Source of the DNA: Palaemon carinicauda | Taxonomy: Eukaryota > Arthropoda > Malacostraca > Decapoda > Palaemonidae | Length of the DNA: 64,000 bases | Assembly (NCBI RefSeq): GCF_036898095.1 | Contig: NC_090744.1 | Coordinates: 10,465,598 to 10,529,597, forward strand | Reading direction: 5' to 3' | Shown: positions 39,059-49,453 of the stretch, in pieces | How the letters are laid out: every line of letters starts with the position of its first letter | Numbering within the stretch: position 1 is the stretch's first letter | The notes under the pieces: generated by a model | Told to the model about the DNA's origin: nothing | Seen by the model: the letters and a program-made list of their open reading frames with translations, nothing else | Databases searched by the model: none | Made by a program: the position numbers and the translations under genes

Positions 39059-39458
39059 TCATAACGGCTTGCTCTGTCCTCTTTCCCTCCTGCCTGGCTT
39101 ACCTGTTGTTCCTACCTGTTTTGTTTACTATACACCCTTATGGTGTATTATTTTATTATTCAATTGTTCAATTTCAAGAATTGTTTTGATTTCACTTGTT
39201 CTTGAAATCCCCGAGCTGATTTTATTTTGTATTTTTGATTACCAAGCTGGATTAACACGATTTATATCTATTGAATTTTACCTACGGTTTTCATTATTGA
39301 TTGTTTGCCATGTCTATTTATCACTGTCATATACATGTTGATTTATTTTTACGGGTTTCCACATCCCTCTCTTTTGATATTAAAACTCATCAGCAATGTA
39401 ATTTTCTGTTATTCCCTCTTCAGGTAGTTAGCCATATTGGGTCCCTATTCTCTGGTAC

Positions 39459-39530
39459 GATTTCACTGGGCGGCATGGGTCGGAACCCAGAAAAGGGATT
39501 TTGACGTAGGAAAAATCTATTTCTGTGAAC
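39459..39530. repeat. DIRS-D internal complementary region
   Basis: TTTCACTGGGCGGCATGGGT to CCCAGAAAAG is the complement of the left outer end. The bases that follow, GGATTTTGACGTAGGAAAAA and TCTATTTCTG, are the complement of the right outer end at about 39850-39879. Confidence 0.92.
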
Positions 39531-39565
39531 CAACCCATCCCTCCCTGATTGGGCCCCAATCTGGG

Positions 39566-39858
39566 GTGCTATAAGGAGTGACGTCCCTGGTGTGGGATTG
39601 CTAGTAGTAGAAGGATGTTGAATGGCATCTCACTGTTCGGGGATGTTGACAGGAGATATCTAAATGGTGCGAGGCCTCTGGTTGTGATTTATTCAGCGCC
39701 CCAGTATTATACCGACACCTTATTAAGGTGAGCGAGCTGGGTTCAACCTAGCATTCCTATACAAATTTTTCTCTGGTAAATTCATAGCAGTTTTTACCTT
39801 AGAAATGATGTAAAAGGAGCATTTCACTGGGCGGCACGGGTTGGAGCCCAGAAATAGA
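39566..39858. repeat. DIRS-D right inverted terminal repeat
   Basis: Reverse complement of 31652-31946. It ends CATTTCACTGGGCGGCACGG. The terminal TAGATTTTTCCTACGTC beyond it is unique to this end and is represented in the ICR. Confidence 0.95.
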
Positions 39859-39894
39859 TTTTTCCTACGTCAAAATCCCTTAATTAATAGTTCT

Positions 39895-40330
39895 TATAAT
39901 TATTACCAGCATTATGAAGCTTCATCTGTGGTGGATAATGTGGAAGGGTGGGCTGTGGCACCCTAGCAGTACCAGCTGAACTCGGTCGAGTCCCTTGTTA
40001 GGCTGGGAGAAACGTAGAGAGTAGAGGTCCCCTTTTTTGTTTTTGTTTCATTCTTAAAATATGCTATCACTTTGACAATACCATCTGTTCCTATACCTGT
40101 ACTGCAAAATCCAAATGCTCTATAAACAAGGGCACTCAAAATTGATTGATTGAAACCTAGTAAACAAATCTATAAAAAGTTCTGGATTGTACTACAATGG
40201 CAGCTACAATCCTAGTAAGATAAGCAGGATGCGATAAGCCCACGGGCTCCAACAGGAAAATATAGCCCAGTGAGGAAATGAAACACGGAAATCAAGTGCC
40301 TTGGTATATATATGTATGTATGTATAATTA
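39895..40330 (+). mobile_element. LINE-G 3' UTR fragment split by a 245 bp insert
   Basis: 39895-40045 (AGCATTATGAAGCTTCATCT, GGTGGATAATGTGG, CAGCTGAACTCGGTCGAGTC) is the reverse complement of the LINE-G 3' UTR at about 43540-43665. It stops at CCCCTTTTTTGTTTTTGTTT. After the segment 40052-40295 the family end resumes with AAGTGCCTTGGTATAT and a (TATG)n tail at about 40293-40325. About 45 bp of the LINE is missing where the insert sits. Confidence 0.8.
40052..40295. repeat. Copy of the 28801-29045 segment
   Basis: See 28801-29045. It contains a - strand LINE-N tail (GATAAGCCCACGGGCTCCAA, AGCCCAGTGAGGAAATGAAA) plus the same flanking DNA, and sits inside a LINE-G 3' UTR. Confidence 0.9.
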
Positions 40331-41552
40331 TTACCAAGCTTTAATAAAAAAAAAAAAAACATTCCAGATAAGAAAACATTATAAAAAAATAGCTAATAAA
40401 AAAAACCTAACTTACAGAAGGTCCTCAACTTAAAATCATTCGGTGATACAAACACAAAATCAAATTAAATCATAAATTTTAGTTACTGTATCTAAAGTTC
40501 ATTATGAAATACTGTAATAAAACAATATACAATATAATACAGTATGCAAGTCGACATTTGCAATATGATACAGGACTATTTGTTGACCTTTTCAGCTGAA
40601 TAATTGTAGGCTTGCGAGTTAGATGATGCTTACCCTAGGCACAAGTTTAACAAAATCTGACTCATGAAGTGTCTTGGAACCTATTAAGTGTTATTACACA
40701 AATATTGATGAAAACTCACCAATACAGGGTCAGTGTCAGTAATGAGAAACAGATTTCTTGAGCTCTGTCCTTGTTGTTAGCTGGAGAAAGGGTCAGTGGG
40801 AGTAATGACTAATCAGATTTCTTGAGGTCCATCCCTCTAGCTGTTTGTTGATGATGCCAGTAAACATCAGCCCCTTCTCTCGTCCTCATTTTGGGTTGAT
40901 GGGAAACTCCTGTCAAAGATTTATGACAACTGTACTTTCATTTCTCTTCTTTAATCACAATAAAAAAAAAGGAAGAATTTAACCTACTATGAGATTCAGG
41001 GCCTCTGTAACACGGTTTTTTGGACTTTGCTCCTTATCAAAGCATCGGGTGTAGCTGAAAGTTGACATATGTATATTTTACAACCACACACAAATTTTGT
41101 CAGCATTATCAATAACCTAAACCCAATGGTTTTAAATTTTATAGAGTAAAAATGATCCAGCCGACGCCATGGCCAGTGATACCGAGCCAAGAGTCGAAAA
41201 CATTCATTACGTAAGCAATGTAAACACCTTTGGACAAAATTTTGCCCCGCCCATCCACCAGACACCCATTCACCTTCTACCATCTGCCCTGAAACCCATA
41301 ACAGTCAAGAATGGCTAACAGGATTTAGAATTGCCCCCGTGGTTGCAAACCTGCATTTGTCTTACGACTTGCAACTTTATACAGTCATGAGAAAGCCCTT
41401 GGCCATATCTATTATAGCCTGAATAGGTAATTATTCAGTTTCTAGTTTAAATCCAATGTTTATGGTCTGATTTGTATTTAGCGTAACATGATTATAATAC
41501 TTGTAATGTCATTAAGGCTTTTGAACATTTCTATTAACTATTCACTGTGCCA

Positions 41553-41597
<45 letters not shown>

Positions 41598-43440
41598 TAA
41601 ACAGTCTTTATATAACTTTTTTTGTTAAAATAAGATTTTTGTGCTAAAATCTCCATCAGACCAACAGATCATCCGATATAATTTTTTTTCTTCTTCTTAG
41701 GCCGTACGAACGTGCTGGCTATGTTTTGGGCATGACTGCATTTTGTAAATAAATCATGAATAGTTTTAGGAGTTTTATTTGTACATCTAATGGGAATCTA
41801 TGGAAGTAAAGTGAACATAATTCATTTATTCTTTAAAATATTTACTACATGTAGCAAAACAAATAGTAGTAAAGATGATAATGCAATGAAGGAATGATAC
41901 CATACTTTATCTTTAGCTTCAACGTCGGCAATAACATACCCAGTTGCCATAATTTGTCAGCTTAATGAAATAACCTATCATCTAATGTTAAACTTAATTT
42001 CTGAGGAGGCCATGGCTTATTGCACAGTGAAAAAACATGACAAAGACTTTATAAATGGCGGAACAATACATAGATGTGGGTGGGGTATCAGTGCTGGCGT
42101 AGTAGTACTACTGTAGCAGTACTGCCGCAACAGTAGTATGCATGAATTAAACGTTTAGGCCAACTGCTGGGATCATTGAGGATCATTTAGCACTTCTTAC
42201 AACTACTCGAGAAATGAGTTTTTATAGCCAGAATTTGAATTTTCTGATCCAACAATGCCCATGATAGCCTTCGGTGTTATCCTGATTCATATCGAGGCCA
42301 AAGTGGGTGGAGTCTCATGAAGTCATCATTCTGACGATAATTATTGGTGAAGGTTTAAAGCGAAAATACGGTACCGGCTATCTTTTTTTTTTTACAGTAA
42401 ATAGGTAGGTAGATAGACAATGAATAAAAATTGCTTGACATTGGATATAGCAGTTATCAAATCAAGCTGGTCTACTACGTTTTTGAAAATTACCAACTAT
42501 TCCATACACTTTGTCAATCTGATTGTGACCTATAAAGTAGACTGTAATTTCTTAGGAAACTTATTTTGGGAGTTAGACAAATAATCAAAGTGTTTTTGTA
42601 TTTATTAACATATTTTGTTCGTTTGTTCATTATGACAATTCTCAGTGGAGAGGTTTCAGAGTTCATAAAGGTGTACTGCTTTGCTTTTATTTACACTTTT
42701 GTGTTATTGTTGGCAGAGGTATAGCCTTCGTTACGTATAAGCAATCATCGATCGAGAAAGAGAGAAGAAATGCCGTCATAAGTTACGTAACGAGTGCGTT
42801 CGAAACCTTTTCTCTGAGTAAGTTGGCCCGTCTTCAAAAATCGTCACTTTTACTTAATAAAGTACCAAATTTATTCAACCTACGTAATGCAGAATATAGT
42901 CAAAATTTATGTGTAGATATAATGTGCATTCTGAATAAGCGTTATATTTATGAAATTCATAGCAAAAAAGTTATTGCGAAAAAACCGTGTTACAGGGGCC
43001 CTGAATCTCATAGTAGTCAAAATACTATATACAGAAAGAGCCCTAGAATGTTCAGAAACTTCTATGAAGCGAAATGATTGAAAACCAGTTTATCATGCAA
43101 ATACCAAGTATGGAATTAAAAGAAAACTCTCAATTATGTTGTATATAATAATGATGTCATTAAAATGGCCACTTACCAAAAATAATTCAATTGAAATTTC
43201 TTATTTTTGGTCCAATTTCAATTATCTAAATCATTGTAAAGAGAATTTCATATACAGGCAATAGAAAATGGTCTAAATATTTTTTTGTTGTATAATGAAG
43301 TGTTTTTCAATTAAAAAGCTTTAAAAGTATATAAACATGATTTTTAAATTCAAACAATATACATCATGATATCACTTTTAAATAACAAACAAAATAATTA
43401 CTCCTCTTCTAATAAAGCTTCAATTTTGTTTTGTGCTAGA
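40331..43440. other. No gene recognised
   Basis: About 3.1 kb of AT-rich DNA. A (GA)n tract is at 41557-41591. About 40728-40840 holds two related stretches (GGGTCAGTG, GTAATGA, CAGATTTCTTGAG) about 60 bp apart. 42085-42140 has an alternating GTAGTACTACTGTAGCAGTA pattern. An 84-codon open frame at 42823-43077 has no features I can interpret. Confidence 0.45.
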
Positions 43441-43444
43441 ATTG

Positions 43445-44722
43445 AATTGTACATACATACATATACCAAGGCACTTCCCCCAATTTTGGGGGGTACCCGA
43501 CATCAACAAATTAAACAAAAACAAAAAAGGGGATCTCTACTCTCTTCGTTCCTCCCAGCCTAACAAGGGACTCAACCGAGTTCAGCTGGTACTGCTAGAG
43601 TGCCACAGCCCACCCTCCCACATTATCCACCACAGATGAAGCTTCATAATGCTGAATCCCCTACTGCTGCTACCTCCGCGGTCATCTAAGGCATCGGAGG
43701 CAGCAGCAGGGCCTACTGGAACTGCGTCACAATCGCTCGCCATTCATTCCTATTTCTAGCACGCTCTCTTGCCTCTCTCACATCTATCCTCCTATCACCC
43801 AGAGCTTCCTTCACTCCATCCATCCAGCCAAACCTTGGCCTTCCTCTTGTACTTCTCCCATCAACTCTTGCATTCATCACCTTCTTTAGCAGACAACCAT
43901 TTTCCATTCTCTCAACATGGCCAAATCACCTCAACACATTCATATCCACTCTAGCTGCTAACTCATTTCTTACACCCGTTCTCACTCTCACCACTTCGTT
44001 CCTAACCCTATCTACTCGAAATACACCAGCCATACCCCCTTAGACACTTCATCTCAAACACATTCAATTTCTGTCTCTCCATCACTTTCATTCCCCACAA
44101 CTCCGATCCATACATCACAGTTGGTACAATCACTTCCTCATATAGAACTCTGTTTACATTCATGCACAACCCTCTATTTTTTACTACTCCCTTAACTGAC
44201 CCCAACACTTTGCAACCTTCATTCACTCTCTGACGTACATCTGCTTCCACTCCACCATTTGCTGCAACAACAGACCCCAAGTACTTGAACTGATCCACCT
44301 CCTCAAGTAACTCTCCATTCAACATGACATTCAACCTTGTACCACCTTCCCTTCTTGTACATCTCATAACCTTACTCTTACCCACATTAACACTCAACTT
44401 CCTTCTCTCACACACTCTTCCAAATTCTATCACTAATCGGCCAAGCTTCTCTTCTGCGTCTGCAACCAGTACAGTATCATCCGCAAACAACAACTGACTT
44501 ACCTCCCATTCATGGTCATTCTCGTCAACCAGTTTTAATCCTCGTCCAAGCACTCGAGCATTCACCTCTCTCACCACTCCATCAACATACAAGTTAAACA
44601 ACCACGGCGACATCACACATCCCTGTCTCAGCCCCACTCTCACCGGAAACCAATCACTCACTTCATTTCCTATCCTAACACATACTTTACTACCTTTGAC
44701 TATGAAAAAAGTGGCTATCTCA
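43445..44722 (-). mobile_element. LINE-G (RTE-like non-LTR retrotransposon), 5'-truncated
   Basis: On the - strand: C-terminal half of RT, C-terminal domain, then a 3' UTR of about 265 bp (43712 to 43445) ending in a (TATG)n-like tail (the + strand shows GTACATACATACATA). The 5' border at 44722 abuts a LINE-T 3' end. The UTR occurs again at 39895-40330, which confirms the 3' end. Confidence 0.85.
43713..44722 (-). pseudogene. LINE-G reverse transcriptase, C-terminal half
   Basis: The coding sense enters at about 44722 with SKVCVRIGNEVSDWFPV, then GLRQGCVMSPWLFN (fingers/palm), QLLFADDTVLVAD (catalytic FADD), KSKVMRC, FKYLGSVV and the C-terminal part YEEVIVPTVMYGSELWGM. An extra G near 44030 shifts the frame (CLRG to GVFRVDRVRNEVVRVR), and TGA replaces a Trp codon at the RWFGHVERM motif near 43925. 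The last piece (43907-43713) has MENGCLLKKVMNARV and GRPRFGWMDGVKEAL. The wording of these motifs is that of RTE-type LINEs, but the clade assignment is tentative. It is inactive through truncation, one frameshift and one stop. Confidence 0.85.
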
Positions 44723-44947
44723 CTCTCATCACCATCACCTCTTACACCTATTGACGCAAAGGGCCTCGGTTAGATTTCGCCAGTTGTGTCTATCTTGCAC
44801 TTTTAATTCAATACCTCTTAATTCCCCATCTCATTTTTCAAGTTTCATTGTCCTCAGCCATGTAGGCCTGGGTCTTCCAACTCTTCTAGGGCCTTGTGGA
44901 GCCCAGTTGAATGTTTGGTAAACTAATCTCTCATACCAAAGGTGAAT
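44723..44947 (-). mobile_element. LINE-T 3' end fragment
   Basis: Matches the reverse complement of 50030-50235: GAGAGATTAGTT, TGGGCTCCACAAGGCCCTAG, AAGAGTTGGAAGACCCAGGC and then a GATGGTGATGAG tail. Several substitutions distinguish it from the copy at 49454-50245. Confidence 0.8.
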
Positions 44948-45500
44948 TATTAGCTTATATTTCTCAAAAAGTCATCCACCATGCAGAAGAGAAACATGTA
45001 AACCTTATGGTAGCATAGCGTAAAGAAGTAACTTCGGTCCATTGTGACCTAGTTCTTGAAAGTACACAAAAAGCTGATACAAAAATTATTCTTCATGAAG
45101 TAAATGCTACAGAAAGAGGTGCTAACAAGCTATCTTCACTCCACAAACTGATGTCCTGGTACTTGATGTAAGACGATGACCAAAACTAACATCTCAGTCA
45201 TTCTTTAAGCCAAATTTTAGAGCTGAAATTTCCATTGCTGATATTTTAATCATTGAGCACTTTGAAAGCATCTACATTACCTACAATTCACGGTCTTTCA
45301 GACTGTGACACACCTGGTGCCTTGGTCGGTAAGGCCATATTCTTACTGGAAGGCATTTAAGCAACTAAGGAAGCCTTGGCAGGTGACACTTAGAACAAGT
45401 GAAGAAATCTCTGATGGAGGTCAAGAGGAACTTGAAATTTTTTTTTGTCAAATCTACAAACAACAGTCAATTATAGATAAACTAGCAGAACTTCAATGAT
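44948..45500 (+). pseudogene. Decayed ORF with HGLSDCDTPGALVGK motif
   Basis: In one frame, with several stops and at least one shift, the sequence reads through GELLAYISQKVIHHAEEKHV, KADTKIILHEVNATERGANK and HGLSDCDTPGALVGKAI, then LEGI-ATKEAL. The pattern D(A)DT-I-LH followed much later by a hydrophobic-H-x-L-x-x-CDT-x(4)-GK resembles an uncharacterised arthropod/cnidarian protein family that I remember only by its TGCDTT...GKGK motif, thought to be nuclease-like. I cannot name it. Neighbours are LINE fragments on both sides, so it may be cargo of a mobile element. Confidence 0.45.
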
Positions 45501-45542
45501 GTATGTTTTCAAAGAAACAAATACTAAGGGAGAGGCTATCAT

Positions 45543-46300
45543 TATTATTATTATTACTAGCCAAGCTACAACCCTAGTTGGAAAAGCAAGATGCTATAAG
45601 ACCAAGGGCTCCAACAGGGAAAAATAGCCCAGTGAGGAAAGGAAGTAAGGAAATAAATAAATGATGAGAATAAATTGACAATATATCCTTCTAAAAACAG
45701 TGACAGATATGTCCTTTATAAACTATTAACAACGTCAAAAACAGATATGTCATATATAAACAATAAAAACACTCATGTCAGCTTGGTCAACATAAAAACA
45801 TTTGCTCCAACTTTGAACTTTTGAAGTTCTACTGATTCAACTACCCGATTAGTAAGATCATTCCACAACTTAGTAACAGCTGGAATAAAACTTCTAGAAT
45901 ACTGTGTAGTATTGAGCCTCATGATGGAGAAGCCCTGGCTATTAAAATTAACTGCCTGCCTAATATTAAGAACAGGATAGAATTGTCCAGGGAGGTCTGA
46001 ATGTAAAGGATGGTCAGAGTTATGAAAAATCTTATGCAACACCAGGTGCTGTAGTACCTTTACTTAAGTAAATTATCAGGTTATTATGTGGATTAAGGTT
46101 ATTAAGGCAAAACAAACACACCCTTCCCCCATTGGTCCTGAATGGGACATAATTAATGGACACACACACTGCCAAGTGTCTGTTTTGTGCCCCTAATATC
46201 TTTAGCCCGTAATCCCCACGCAAATGCTTAGCAAATAATTTACCACGTGCAGAGATGTGTGTATGGGAAGGGAATGAGGAGCTTTGTAACAATATCAAAT
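45543..46300 (-). mobile_element. LINE-N, longest copy in the window, 5'-truncated
   Basis: On the - strand it begins near 46300, carries the end of an RT protein (next entry) and then the 3' UTR, with TTTCCTCACTGGGCTATTTT, CCTGTTGGAGCCCTTGG, TTGCTTTTCCAACTAGGGTT and an AAT tail at 45553-45543. This copy links the many short UTR fragments at 20.9, 25.0, 25.5, 28.9, 29.9, 31.3 and 40.2 kb to a protein-coding LINE. Confidence 0.85.
45773..46298 (-). pseudogene. LINE-N RT C-terminal region
   Basis: Two overlapping frames. The first (46298-46032) contains HISARGKLFAKHLRGDYGLK. The second (46042-45773) contains YPVLNIRQAVNFNSQG, TTQYSRSFIPAVTKLWNDL and VESVELQKFKVGAN, ending at 45773. A pattern of basic/hydrophobic residues followed by RSFIPxxTxLWNxL and a final F(K)xxxN block is the C-terminal signature of CR1/L2-group LINEs downstream of the RT palm. 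No catalytic region is left. The clade is uncertain. Confidence 0.65.
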
Positions 46301-46570
46301 CTACACCAGAAACGATACAATGAAGATGATTTTATAGATACTGCATACTAAATATTTCTACATCTTTTTATTTACTTTATCGCTTTAGTAACAAATTGGC
46401 GAATTACATTTTGATATTTTAATTTGTATAAAAATGTTTGATTTCCCACCGATATCATTCTAGCTATACCGATGCTTTGTCAATTTTTCAATATTCATTA
46501 TGCAATCAGTTACAAAGAATCCTAAGAATTAATATTAATACATTACTTAGATTGTACAACAATCTATGTA
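46301..46570. other. No gene recognised
   Basis: AT-rich DNA between LINE-N and LINE-T. The left border of LINE-T is not clear. Confidence 0.4.
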
Positions 46571-46669
46571 GTTTATCCCCCTCATAGATTTTACAATGCA
46601 TAGAACAGTCTGAGACGGTGGAGAAGGATTGGACTGGTTTGGTGATAGGAATTTAACAGACCTAGAGTA
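46571..46669 (+). pseudogene. LINE-T reverse transcriptase, upstream half
   Basis: Reads PLIDFTMHRTV, a TGA, then DGGEGLDWFGDRNLTDLE up to the Tigger border. This is the stretch just before the RT catalytic motif in RTE-type LINEs. It is continued, in frame, by TAT GCA GAT GAT directly after the Tigger at 49454. Only about 33 codons are recognisable upstream of the insertion. Confidence 0.75.
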
Positions 46670-46691
46670 CAGTGGTACCTCTACATACGAA
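46670..46691. repeat. Tigger left terminal inverted repeat
   Basis: CAGTGGTACCTCTACATACG plus AA; pairs with 49432-49453 with two mismatches. Two copies of TTCGGATGTAGAAA follow at 46713-46745. Confidence 0.9.
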
Positions 46692-47153
46692 TTTAATCCG
46701 TTCCAGAACCAACTTCGGATGTAGAAAATGTTCGGATGTAGAAACGAATTTTCCCATAAGAATACATTGAAATAGGATTAATCCGTGGTTGAGCCCAAAG
46801 ACCCATGATAACTTCTTAATAAACTACTACACAATTTTCCCATGAGAATAATGCACACTAAATTAGATAGACATGTAAATAAGAAGAATTAGCAAAAAAT
46901 GATATATAAGAAATGGGTTTTTAGCGTCACTTTACCTTAGAAACTCCAGCGCAGGTGTTGTTGGTCTTGCTACGCAGAGAGGAAACGGACGGGCGGCGAG
47001 GAGATAGAGAGGTTAACTACGATAAACGTACACTACCGTAACTTATTCTAACTTACACTAAGTGAACTTTAACATAACTTATTTTTTTGTTTATTTTTAT
47101 ATTTTATATTTTTTTTTTACATTTCTTTTTTTCTTTTTGATGATTACGTAATT

Positions 47154-49004
47154 TTAATCACTTTCACTCTCTACACTTAAAATTGACTGAATTTCTTTCG
47201 CTTCACTCTTTTCCGTTTTCTTTGTTTCACTTTCTTCCGCTTCACTCTTTGCCGTTTTCTTTGAATCACTTACATCTTCTTCATCACGAGTTCGCTTCAC
47301 AGTTTTTTTAAAGAAATTATCGATAGATAATTGCTTGGTACGGCTTTTCAGAATGTTTCGAAAGTGAGTTAGGCAAACATCATCGAACTGCGAAACTACA
47401 CGACAAAACTGCAATTTTTTTGGGTGGTATTTGTCGATGAAGTCGACCATGTCTTGATATTTTCCTAACACCTCTTTTATATGCGCCGAACCTAACACAT
47501 GCTCTACCTCCTCGCTCCCTTCCTCGTCATCACTCATGTGCTCAGACATATCATGGAGTTCCTTGAGCTCATCCGTGGTAAGTTCATCGTGATCTTCAGC
47601 GACGAGTTCCGTAACGTCATCTGCGTCGACCTCCAGACCCATGGACTTGCCAAGGGAGACGATTTCCTCTACGGCTTCCGCTGCACTCACCACGGGATCA
47701 TGTTCGGGGTCAAAACCTTCGAAATCTCGGGAAGAAACTGCATCAGGCCACAGCTTCTTCCAGGCAGAATTGAGGGTCCGTCGAGTTAATCCCACCCAAG
47801 CCTGATCTATGATCTTCAAGCAGTGCACGATGTTGAAGTGGCTCCTCCAAAATTCACGCAAAGTTAAGTTGGTGCTTTGCGTGACATTAAAGTACTGCTT
47901 AAATAAGTACTTGGTGTACAGCTTCTTAAAATTAGAGATGACTTGCTGGTCCATGGGCTGGAGAATAGAGGTGGTATTCGGTGGAAGATACAGCACCTTT
48001 ATGAACTTAAATTCATCGAAGGTATCATCTTCAAGTCCGGGGGGGTAAGCGGGTGCATTGTCAAGGCATAGCAGGCACTTTAAAGGCAATTTCTGTTCAT
48101 GAAGATACTTCTTCACAGAAGGGCCGAAAACTTGGTTAACCCATTGCACAAAGAATTGCCTAGTGACCCAGGCCTTCGAGTTGGATCGCCAGAAAACATG
48201 AAGCTGATCCTTATCGACGTTGTGTGCCTTAAAGGCCCTAGGGTTCTCTGAATGGTAACCCAGTAAGGGCTTGACTTTAAAGTCCCCGCTAGCGTTGGCA
48301 CATAGGGCAAGAGTCAACCGATCCTTCATTGGCTTATGCCCAGGCAATTTCTTCTCTTCGGCGGTGATGTAGGTTCGACTCGGCATCTTCTTCCAAAACA
48401 GCCAGGTTTCATCACAATTAAACACTTGCTGCTCTACGTAGCCTTCATCCTGCACGATCCTTTCAAAGTTCTTGACAAAGTCAGCTGCAGCCTTTGTGTC
48501 CGCACTAGCAGCCTCTCTGTGGCGAACAACTGAATGAATCCCAGACTGTTTCTTAAATTTCTTGAACCAGCCACGAGATGCCTTGAAATCATCTGAGGAA
48601 GGCTCGGTTGAACTCTCCCCAGCATCACCCCCAGAGCTCTCCTCCTTCAAGTCCGTAAAGATGGCGTGTGCCTTCTCGCAGATGACGGTCTCGGTGATGG
48701 TGTCGCCAACGATCTCTCTGTCCTTGACCCACACTAGCAGAAGTCGTTCCATCTCGACTATGATAGGAATACAGCGTTTGGAAATTAGGGTGATCCCCTT
48801 AGATGGTTTCACTGCTTTAATAGCTTCCTTCTGTTTAAGGATTGTCGAGATCGTCGACATATTACGGCCATACTGTTCACTCACGCGGACGCCACGCTCA
48901 TGTTTTTCAATAATTTTCTGCTTAACGTCTAAAGAAAGCATTTCCTTCTTCCTTTTCTCACCACTACCACTACCACTGGCAAAACTAAGCCTTTTAGGAC
49001 CCAT
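47154..49004 (-). CDS. Tigger-type DDD transposase, 616 aa
   Basis: Cut-and-paste transposase of the pogo/Tigger group, related to CENP-B and jerky proteins. Residues 20-65 (LSLDVKQKIIEKHERGVRVS) are the N-terminal CENP-B-like/psq helix-turn-helix. Residues about 75-160 are the second CENPB-type HTH, with the acidic insert ESSGGDAGESSTEPSS. The DDE_1 core follows, with catalytic Asp at about 198 (FNCDETWLFW), 315 (LLCLDNAPAYP) and 352 (LQPMDQQVISNFKK). The C-terminus is acidic and then Lys/Glu-rich with possible nuclear targeting. The length is in the usual range (roughly 450-650) and no stop or frameshift is seen. The first Met is taken as start; it lies about 450 bp inside the right TIR. 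Confidence 0.95.
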   Translation of the reverse strand: MGPKRLSFASGSGSGEKRKKEMLSLDVKQKIIEKHERGVRVSEQYGRNMSTISTILKQKEAIKAVKPSKGITLISKRCIPIIVEMERLLLVWVKDREIVGDTITETVICEKAHAIFTDLKEESSGGDAGESSTEPSSDDFKASRGWFKKFKKQSGIHSVVRHREAASADTKAAADFVKNFERIVQDEGYVEQQVFNCDETWLFWKKMPSRTYITAEEKKLPGHKPMKDRLTLALCANASGDFKVKPLLGYHSENPRAFKAHNVDKDQLHVFWRSNSKAWVTRQFFVQWVNQVFGPSVKKYLHEQKLPLKCLLCLDNAPAYPPGLEDDTFDEFKFIKVLYLPPNTTSILQPMDQQVISNFKKLYTKYLFKQYFNVTQSTNLTLREFWRSHFNIVHCLKIIDQAWVGLTRRTLNSAWKKLWPDAVSSRDFEGFDPEHDPVVSAAEAVEEIVSLGKSMGLEVDADDVTELVAEDHDELTTDELKELHDMSEHMSDDEEGSEEVEHVLGSAHIKEVLGKYQDMVDFIDKYHPKKLQFCRVVSQFDDVCLTHFRNILKSRTKQLSIDNFFKKTVKRTRDEEDVSDSKKTAKSEAEESETKKTEKSEAKEIQSILSVESESD

Positions 49005-49224
49005 ACTTTACGTAAATTACCGTTAAAGGATGCACGTAAAAAATCATGATTAAAACAGAGTTAATAGCAGAACGCACATAGCACAACCGCAAGAAGCCGA
49101 CGAGCACAGAGGACTGACCCAAGCCGCGCTAATTGAGGGTCACTCAGAGGTCGAAGTGCTGCCTTCTATCGGCGGAAATAGAAAACACTTCAGGCGCTAT
49201 GAGCACCGACTACTCGTACGAGTA

Positions 49225-49453
49225 TTGTTTACTTCGGGTGTTGAAAAAAACATTCGGGTTAGAGTAAGAACGTGTTCGAATTGTACTTCGCGTGTAGAGA
49301 AATTCGGATACAACCATACAACCAGTACGACGAAAATTACTTACTTCGTGTGTCGAAATAAAATTCGGGTGTAGAGTCAAAAATTTGCTCGAATTTTACT
49401 TCGGATGTTGGAAAATTCGGATGTAGATACGTTCGTGTGTAGAGGTTCCACTG
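49225..49453. repeat. Tigger right end: TIR with iterated subterminal motifs
   Basis: The TIR is 49432-49453. Over the 200 bp before it the motif TTCG(G/T)(A/G)TGT(A/T)GA or close variants occurs about seven times (for example TTCGGGTGTTGAA at 49227, CTTCGCGTGTAGAG at 49289, TTCGGGTGTAGAG at 49363, CTTCGGATGTTGG at 49400, TTCGGATGTAGA at 49415). Such iterations are candidate transposase binding sites. Confidence 0.75.

Larger units (their letters stand above)
46670..49453 (-). mobile_element. Tigger (pogo superfamily) DNA transposon, complete
   Basis: 2784 bp with terminal inverted repeats and TA at both borders (46668-46669 and 49454-49455), the standard Tc1/mariner/pogo target duplication. 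The left end is CAGTGGTACCTCTACATACG; the right end, reversed, is CAGTGGAACCTCTACACACG. It encodes one intact transposase and little else. Its insertion site is in a LINE-T copy, so it is younger than that LINE. With intact ORF, TIRs and TSD it is the best candidate in the window for a recently active autonomous element. Confidence 0.95.

Noticed and set aside
42823..43077. Possible small host gene of 84 codons
   Set aside because: No family signature, no flanking splice or promoter evidence, ordinary AT-rich chance frame.
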